From contig WPIO01000037.1 of assembly GCA_009760855.2 (NCBI GenBank), positions 124,001 through 188,000 of the forward strand: a stretch of 64,000 nucleotides of DNA, in the 5' to 3' direction. Shown piece after piece: positions 51,741 through 64,000 of this stretch; positions within the stretch are counted from its first letter, which is position 1, and each line of letters starts with the position of its first letter. The stretch comes from Cristatella mucedo. Lineage: Eukaryota > Bryozoa > Phylactolaemata > Cristatellidae. The position numbers and the translations under genes are program-made. The notes beneath the pieces are model-generated. The model saw only the letters and a list, made by a program, of their open reading frames with translations. It was not told where the DNA came from and searched no databases.

Positions 51741-53459
51741 TCTCCTCCTCCTCCGCGAGTCGACAGACTCAAGCTTGCATGAAAGCTCTCCTCCTCCTCC
51801 TCCTCCCTGCTCTTGCCCTTGTCTCCGTCCTTCTCAGCTTTCGTCCTCCTCTCGAGCTGTTTTTCCTTATTCCCTCTGCGACGTGATTGTCAACATTTTC
51901 CTGCTGTTTTTCTGTGTCTTCAGCTTTGCCTTCAGCTTTGCCTTCTTCGAGAAACCGTCCACCTTCGTACTTTGCTGGACGCGGCTCCTGCTTCCTCCTC
52001 CTCCTCCTCGAGTTTTCCTTTTCTAGCGCTGGGCACTGCTCGCCATTTTTCCTCCCGTGTATTCTGAAAGTAGATTGGGCTGACCAAAATTGTGCAAAAG
52101 TATACAGTAGCAGTAATGACAATGCATTTCAAGGAGGCGTAGCCCGTCGAGAGTAGCTCCACAGTGAGCTCCACACCATTGACTCCGCCTCTCCGGAAGA
52201 AGAGCATGAGCCGCAGCCGGAGCAAAAAAAGCTTCGCCGAAGATACACGGGCCGACACGTGTCTACACGCTGGCACCAGGAGACGAAATGCGCACGATTC
52301 CAAGTAGGATACAATCTAAAATAGACACTCACTTGTCACCTTCTCAAACTTACTATTTTGGCAACGAAAACTCCGATTGAGTGGCAGACAATCTCCTGTC
52401 AACGACGCTGCACGGACCGGATGAGCCAACTAAGCCTAGCTTGGTGTAAGTCTGTAAACTTGCTTTAACCAGCTCAGCCGGCAATAGTCAAGTCCATTGA
52501 AACAAGGACTTTCTTGCAATCAAGATTGGTGTTCTCACGTGAAACAGTTGTAAAAAATTGCAAAATGTATTTAGCTTTTGAACCCTTGACCTTGGCACCT
52601 GGAGACATCTGTCCTCCCTTGCTACGTCACTGAGCCTCTGAGCTGCTTTCAGGTAAACGTAGCCAGAGCCTTTTGATCATTCCAGCTGGCCTTAGGGCCA
52701 TGGCCCTAAACCCCCTACAAGGGCCGAAAGCTCGTGGGTGGGGCGCGACTCGGAACGATGACCGGTAGAGATGCAGCAGTAAGGAGAGAGCTGCCAGCAC
52801 ACACACGTAGTAGCCAGGCAGCCAACGAAGCCATTGCGCACGGCGAGCAATGCACACGAGCAGCTTTTAGGGGGAGGAGTGTTCATCCATTACAAGTTTA
52901 CACCTCACTTAAACATGATCGTCGGCAAACCTGTAGTTGGGTTTCGCACTTCTGAGCTGTGGGTGCCCCTTGGACGCCCTGAGTGCATGCATGTGCACGG
53001 CTTCAAGGCAAGATTCAAGGCAGATTCAAAGTGCATCATGCTTTCAAACTCTCGGCTGCTTTTTGTAGGTACATTTGAGGCTAGTACGACTCGCTGTTGC
53101 AGCAGCCGAACAATGACTACTGAGCATTAGTTGCTAGGATCGCTGCGGCTATCTTTTGCTCATCACGAGGAGTCGCGATCGGCAGTCGCTCGGCTCGGGG
53201 CAGCATCAGCCGTCATCATCTGTCGGCCTCTCTCTCGCCCGGAACGGAAGCCAGCCATTCGCCGAAGCTATAGGCTGGTCTTTCCAGGACGAGCTGCCAA
53301 GGCCGACAGAATTCAGTGCAAGCCGTCCATTTTCTGACCGTCACAATGAAAACTGTGGGTGGTCAGCTCAGTCGGCCAGACAATGACTGATGTTCATTAT
53401 TCGTGGTTCTTGAATTGTAATGGCTATTAACCGATTATGAGATTTTCTGTAACAACCAC
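51741..53459. other. Intergenic, no gene recognised
   Basis: CTC-rich DNA at 51740-52020 gives open frames on both strands (Arg/Lys/Glu-rich on minus); these look compositional. They could include the N-terminus of the decayed hAT-type gene. The rest shows nothing. Confidence 0.4.
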
Positions 53460-53620
53460 GTTAGTTAAGCCCAGTGGTTAAGGTGCTAGCCTCCACCAAG
53501 GTCAAGGTTAATGCATTTGATGACTGAAGTCGTGGGCTCGAGCCCCTTGGCACATGTGACGCGCCTGAAAAGAGACTAAGTTTTCTTAGGGCACCATATA
53601 AATGAAGTATATAATTATAG
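53460..53620 (+). repeat. tRNA-like SINE with LINE-type 3' tail, family B
   Basis: A-box-like TTAAGCCCAGTGGTTAAGG, B-box-like GGGCTCGAGCCCC, then CGCCTGAAAAGAGACTAAGT and a TTCTTAGGGCACCATATAAA tail. The tail follows the same pattern as the resident LINE end (GCGCCTAGAAAGAGATTGAG, TTCTCTGAGGGCGCTTTAT). Confidence 0.75.
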
Positions 53621-54031
53621 CCTGTAACAATAGACCAGCAGTGTTGCCTTTCTGCACATGAAGAATCTAGGATAGGCTAAAAACTGTTTGATGTGCAGTC
53701 TCGAGATATTGCCGACAACCTGCACAGCGGTTAAGTTCTGTTCGCTTTTGCATACGAGAAAAAATCCCCCTACAACTTCTCCCGACGTTTGAGTAAGATT
53801 CGCCCATCTGCTCACCAATTTTTATATCTGTCTCCTGTTTGCTTGCACAGATCGTGCTAAACAAATAAAGCAATGCTCATGGAATGTTAAAAGTACTGTG
53901 AAGACGGTCGCAACACCGTCTTTCACAAACAGCAGCCGGCAGTTCCTTAGGCTAACAGAAAGAAATGTGCTACGACAGGGCATCGGCAATAAAGAAAAAA
54001 CTTGCGATGAGAAGCACAAGACATTCAAGCT

Positions 54032-54125
54032 CCTGCTTCGTCAGCAATGGCTGCCACAGCGGCAGCAGCTGCTGCCACAGCGGCAGCAGCTGCTGCCACA
54101 GCCGCAGCCATTGCTGACGAAGCAG
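54032..54125. repeat. 94-bp near-perfect palindrome
   Basis: CCTGCTTCGTCAGCAATGGC at one end is the exact reverse complement of the other end; the centre is a CAGCAGCTGCTG repeat. No loop to speak of. Confidence 0.9.
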
Positions 54126-54542
54126 GGCTAGGTAGTCACGCCTGACCGCAAGGGAAGAGCTTGCACAGAGAACAACACAAAAGGAGGGGGCGTTCCGGCG
54201 GCTCACAGCCTCGCTGGCTGAGCTGTCAGTCTGTCTGTCCCTTCCAGTCGCATCGCTGGTTCGGCAGATCGAAATCACGACGAAGTAGAAGCCAGAAAAC
54301 GCTTCTCGGCATCAACGGGCTGACCGAAGCCGTTCGAGCCGGGAGCAAAATAGCCAGCAGAGCCGTTGCCACCTGCAAGGACACGATAGCAATATGCACT
54401 GAGAGTATGACTCGCTGTCGCAAATCTATCGGTCGAGGCCAAAAGTGTGGTCGATCGGACGACATAGCGCTAGTTCAGCCAGACGAGTCTCAGTAGAGGA
54501 AGACTGCCGAATGCCTGCTAGTCGGTCTAATAATGCCATGCA

Positions 54543-60379
<5,837 letters not shown>

Positions 60380-62637
60380 CTGCAAGCAGGGACGTGCAAA
60401 CGAATCAGTCGGCCACGTCACGTCTGGCTCTCCTTCTGGCCGTCACGCCCTGCACGGCCGCCGCCGCAGCGCCTGCTTCGAGCCTGCCTCCTAGCTGCCC
60501 GGGCTCCCATTGCCAGGTTACAGTAGCTGGCCTTCAGCAAACGTCAACAAACTTTGAGCTGCTGCTGCTGCTGCTTGCTGCCAGCATGATGATAAGAACA
60601 GAATCCGTCGTGGCCGTCGGGCAAAGAGAGAAAAAGTCTTGCTGCCCGACTCCACAGGCTCCTCGGGGACGAGAGCAGAACGATGCTCGCGCGCGAGTGA
60701 AATGCGGCAGCAGCAGCGCCCTGCCGATGCCGCCGCCGCTGCTGCTGCTGCAGCTCAATGCCGAGCAGCACGATCGCAAAGCCGAGCGCCAGAGGCTTCG
60801 AGAGGATTCGCCACCAGGTGCGCTGCCTGCACGAGCTCGGCGCAGAACTTCGGAGGAAATGCATTATGACTGCAGCCGACGAAGCCTTGACACCTTGGTT
60901 AAGAGGTTCGGGTGGATTCGCTGGATTGACTCGGCACCCAGGGGCTGAGTGCGGAGCCGCCGCGCGACCAGAGAGCGTTCCAGGCGACCGACTGTGCCTG
61001 GTCGGTAGGGGACCGGGAGGTAAAGTTTGCTGGACCAGGCGGGGAGCCTAGCACCCTAGAGCGAGCCGGTTGGTCGGCCGGGAGCTCGAGCCAGGGACAG
61101 CTTCTTCCTGCACACCGTGACAAAGGCTCGGCTACGCGAGAGAGAGTAGGCCAAAGACCGGGCGTCAAAACATAAGCAAACATAGGGCAGGCCGTGGCAA
61201 CAGCGCACTCCGCTGCCGCTAGAGGGCCGTGGCAGTTGAGATCAGGTTGCACAAAGTACCATTAAGGTTCAGACTCGGCCGACTCTCACAGGCTAAGACA
61301 GATTGGGCCAGCAATCCGCAGGAGTTTTAGAGGGCAAAAGGCAAGCAGAGAGCGATGGAATGCAAGTGAGTGCACGCACAGTGCCACAAAAATCAGAGAG
61401 CGAGAGAAAAAGTGAGAGGGGGAGATGAGGTGGAGTAAGGGAGATAGCATATTAGGCAAACTCAAAGATGCAGACAAAAACGCAGACATAAACTGACACC
61501 GACAGACGGAGGTGGAAGGAGGGCTGAAAGGAAAGAGAATTGCAAAAGAGAAGGAAATAGGGAGTAAAGAAGCCTATGCACTTTTGCTATGCACACAATC
61601 ATCAACTCAGCTCGGTTAGTCACAGAGTTAGCAACTAGTCGACTAGCTGCTAACTCACGGGTCACTGAGAAGATGGTGTGCCATTGCTAAAGCTGACAGA
61701 CTCGAAATAAAGAAGCTTTAAATGAATCGCTTGCATCCTGTCTTACTTCCTCAAAGCGCTCTTCGGATGGCTCTAGACAGACTCTAAAAGCTGCACATAA
61801 AGGGTCCGATCTCACTTGATCTGAGGGCACCGTACGATGCTTTAAAGCAGTTCTAGGAAAGAATGGTAGCCTGCACACTTCTGCACTGGGGCTTCTGCGC
61901 GGTTACACTTCTAATAGAGATCCCCTGAAAAGCATGCCGGCCAGCTATCACCGGAATGCCATCACTGAGAGAGCCACACAGAATTATAGCAAGCCATGCT
62001 GGGCAAAAAATTTGACAGCTTGTATCGGCCAGTTGTCTTGGAAGCCGCAAGGACTTGTATGTGCGTGCTTACGTGCTTGCATGTATGTGCAGGCGTGTGT
62101 TAGCGTGTGTGCGTGTGTGTACGTGCGTGTGCGCGTAAATGTGTGGCATTTGATTGGAAAGCACTTCAAGCTTGTGTGTCAGGATGGAATCTACAATTGT
62201 GAGTACTTCAATGCCTACACCATCGTAAAAGACGAGCAAATCATTTTATTGTTCCTGGGCAGCTGACAAGTGGCTACACTCACATGGCGATACCGGAAGC
62301 TAGACGTCACTGCCGATTGTGCTTGCAAGCCTTTTCCCACCTTTCTTAGGCGGCTATGTACGTTTGTAAGCGTGCCACCTTCACCAATAAAAACCCCGGG
62401 GCTTTCACATACACCCCACGGCCCAAAGTAAAAATGGCTGACGTTCGTAGGCTCGAGTATATTCAGGCTGTCACAGAAAGTCCTTGAATACAAGACGCTT
62501 ATGCGTTGCAGCCAATGCTTCAGCCTTTTCTACATATAATATCCCCTGCGTCCGTTTATAAAATCCACACACACCCTTAACGGAGCTCATTACTTAGCAC
62601 TATAAACCGGCACACCCGTAACGGCATCGAACATTAC
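60380..62637. other. Upstream side of the MS4A-like gene
   Basis: Should contain the non-coding first exon and promoter; neither could be placed. No other gene recognised. Confidence 0.4.
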
Positions 62638-63170
62638 TTGGTACTGCTCCGATTACAATCAAACTTCTCTGGAATACTTAAATTTCTACACAAATGTAAA
62701 TCGGAAAATGCGAATCGGCAGACTCTTCGGGTGCATAACGACCTTCTCAGGAATGCCGAGTTAGATAAAGTCTATGTGCTTGCTTTGTGCAATCGTTCGG
62801 CAGCTTTCGATACTTCTTGATCACCAAGTCCTTTTCGAGCGTTGCTCATCTCCCCAGGTCATCACTGGCACAGCACTGAAATGGTTTAGATCCTATCTCA
62901 ATGAGAAACTGCAGTGTGTCGATGTAAGAAGACAAAGATCGTCCGAGGAACCAATCAAGAACTGGTTACCTCAAGGCTCTGTGAATAGAGGTGTGCTTCT
63001 TTTCACTATTGATACTCTCCCTCTTGCCGATGTGATCGCCAACCACAATCTAGGCGTTTACTTCCATGCACATGACACACAGAACTGTACCTGTGCCTCG
63101 TTCCCTCCCAGCATCAGCACGTCGTGCCACATCGAACAAGGAGCTGCACAGGCAAGTGTCCCAAAACCAT
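62638..63170 (+). mobile_element. LINE RT fragment (fingers-palm)
   Basis: Contains TLRVHNDLLRNAELDKVYVL, a decayed motif A (SAAFDTS), WFRSYLNEKLQCVDV and TLPLADVIANHNLGVYFHAHD in shifting frames, colinear with residues about 270-385 of the 13.2-kb ORF. Truncated on both sides. Confidence 0.8.
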
Positions 63171-63351
63171 AGGTCACTTCTGGGGAACCCAGCTGGAAAC
63201 GACGAATGGAGAGATTCGTCCTCGGCTAGCTACCTATGTAAGATTTTGAGGAGCGAAAAGAAGAGAACGATGAAGCGATGAACGACAAGCATTGACAGAA
63301 ACATGCTCGAAATAAATGACGATTAGGCGCCACGCTTGCGTTTGATTGGGT

Positions 63352-63434
63352 CATGGGCAGACCTAGGCAGACCGGCACGCAGCAGAAGCTCACTAGGTCA
63401 TGGGCATTCCTAGGCAGACCGGCACGCAGCAGGC
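63352..63434. repeat. Tandem duplication of about 45 bp
   Basis: TCATGGGCA..CCTAGGCAGACCGGCACGCAGCAG occurs twice near the right edge of the window. Confidence 0.85.
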
Positions 63435-64000
63435 TCAATCGCAGGCAGCCACCGCCACGGCCCGCCCGCAGCTCGTGTCGCCTGCTAGGATGCTACGATG
63501 ACGTTGCAAACCCGCGATCTGTCAATCGCACCGCATAACGTGCGATTGAGTCGTCTCGAGAGAACTCTATCGACATGCATCATGCAACCTGCTGTTAAGA
63601 GCGGCTGAGCCATGGTGGTGCAGTACGGTGCGGTTACGGTCGAGTAACTAGGGAAGTGGAGCACTGACGCAGACAGCAGTGGCTAAGGCGGCTGGCTGCG
63701 AATTACCTTTGCAGCAAACTCGTTGCTCAATCACGGGTACAGGGCGCAGCTGACCTCTGCCAGCTCAGATCTGACTAGCGCAGCTAGCCCGCCTGCAAAA
63801 GGCGCCCCACAAGTTATGCTACGTCTGCCCGGAGACAATATCCGCCGCGGTTACCGTTGACCACGTGACCAATGTTTAGCCAGCCTCGATCTCGCGACAG
63901 ATCGGTGATTTCGGTTTGACCCAGCTGCAGATCTTGGCAAGCAGCCAAGAAGGATGAATAGAGTAGAGCGAAAAGAGTGTCTGCCGCAGCTCTAGGGAAG

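Overview
The window is nuclear DNA of an animal. Three conserved animal genes can be read exon by exon with canonical GT/AG splice sites (PDCD5, CLPTM1L and a CD20-like MS4A gene). The introns are 50 bp to 6 kb long and full of LINE tails, SINEs, microsatellites and old transposons. Nothing looks bacterial or organellar. I cannot name the species; an invertebrate is my guess because the gene order and repeat families match no vertebrate pattern I know.

Layout. 2161-2443 (+): last two exons of PDCD5. 2735-34645 (-): a complete 13-exon CLPTM1L gene of 555 codons, convergent with PDCD5, with 291 bp between the two stop codons. Its introns hold a nearly intact EN/RT LINE of CR1/L2 type (13.2-15.7 kb), an older almost full-length copy of the same family (28.9-32.0 kb), many detached LINE 3' ends, tRNA-like SINEs, a short Tc1/mariner-size MITE (24.7 kb), a foldback (24.9-25.3 kb) and a decayed copy of an unnamed repeat-family protein (26.7-27.7 kb). 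34.6-39.7 kb: CLPTM1L promoter side and a CpG-rich stretch with no gene I can identify. 39694-45753: an AT-rich, roughly 6.06-kb element with long imperfect inverted ends and a decayed protein-primed type B DNA polymerase gene, i.e. a Polinton/Maverick-like (virus-related) element. 45849-47420 (-): a 523-codon GC-rich single-exon ORF of unknown function inside a CpG island; its stop codon is only about 95 bp from the element. 49.8-51.8 kb (-): a decayed hAT-type gene (TTF zinc finger plus DUF4371, like ZMYM1). 54543-60379 (-): the coding part of a six-exon, 293-residue MS4A (CD20-like) four-span membrane protein gene. 62.6-63.2 kb: another LINE fragment.

The three recognised host genes do not form a functional unit: PDCD5 is a small nuclear/cytosolic apoptosis and chaperonin cofactor, CLPTM1L an ER multi-span protein, and MS4A a plasma-membrane four-span protein. 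The most unusual feature is the 6-kb element: it carries only a polymerase and unrecognised ORFs, its right end is a long palindrome, and its inverted repeats run into the start codons of the two outermost reading frames. A second point of interest is that one SINE family ends in the same 3' tail as the resident LINE, which suggests the LINE machinery moved it.
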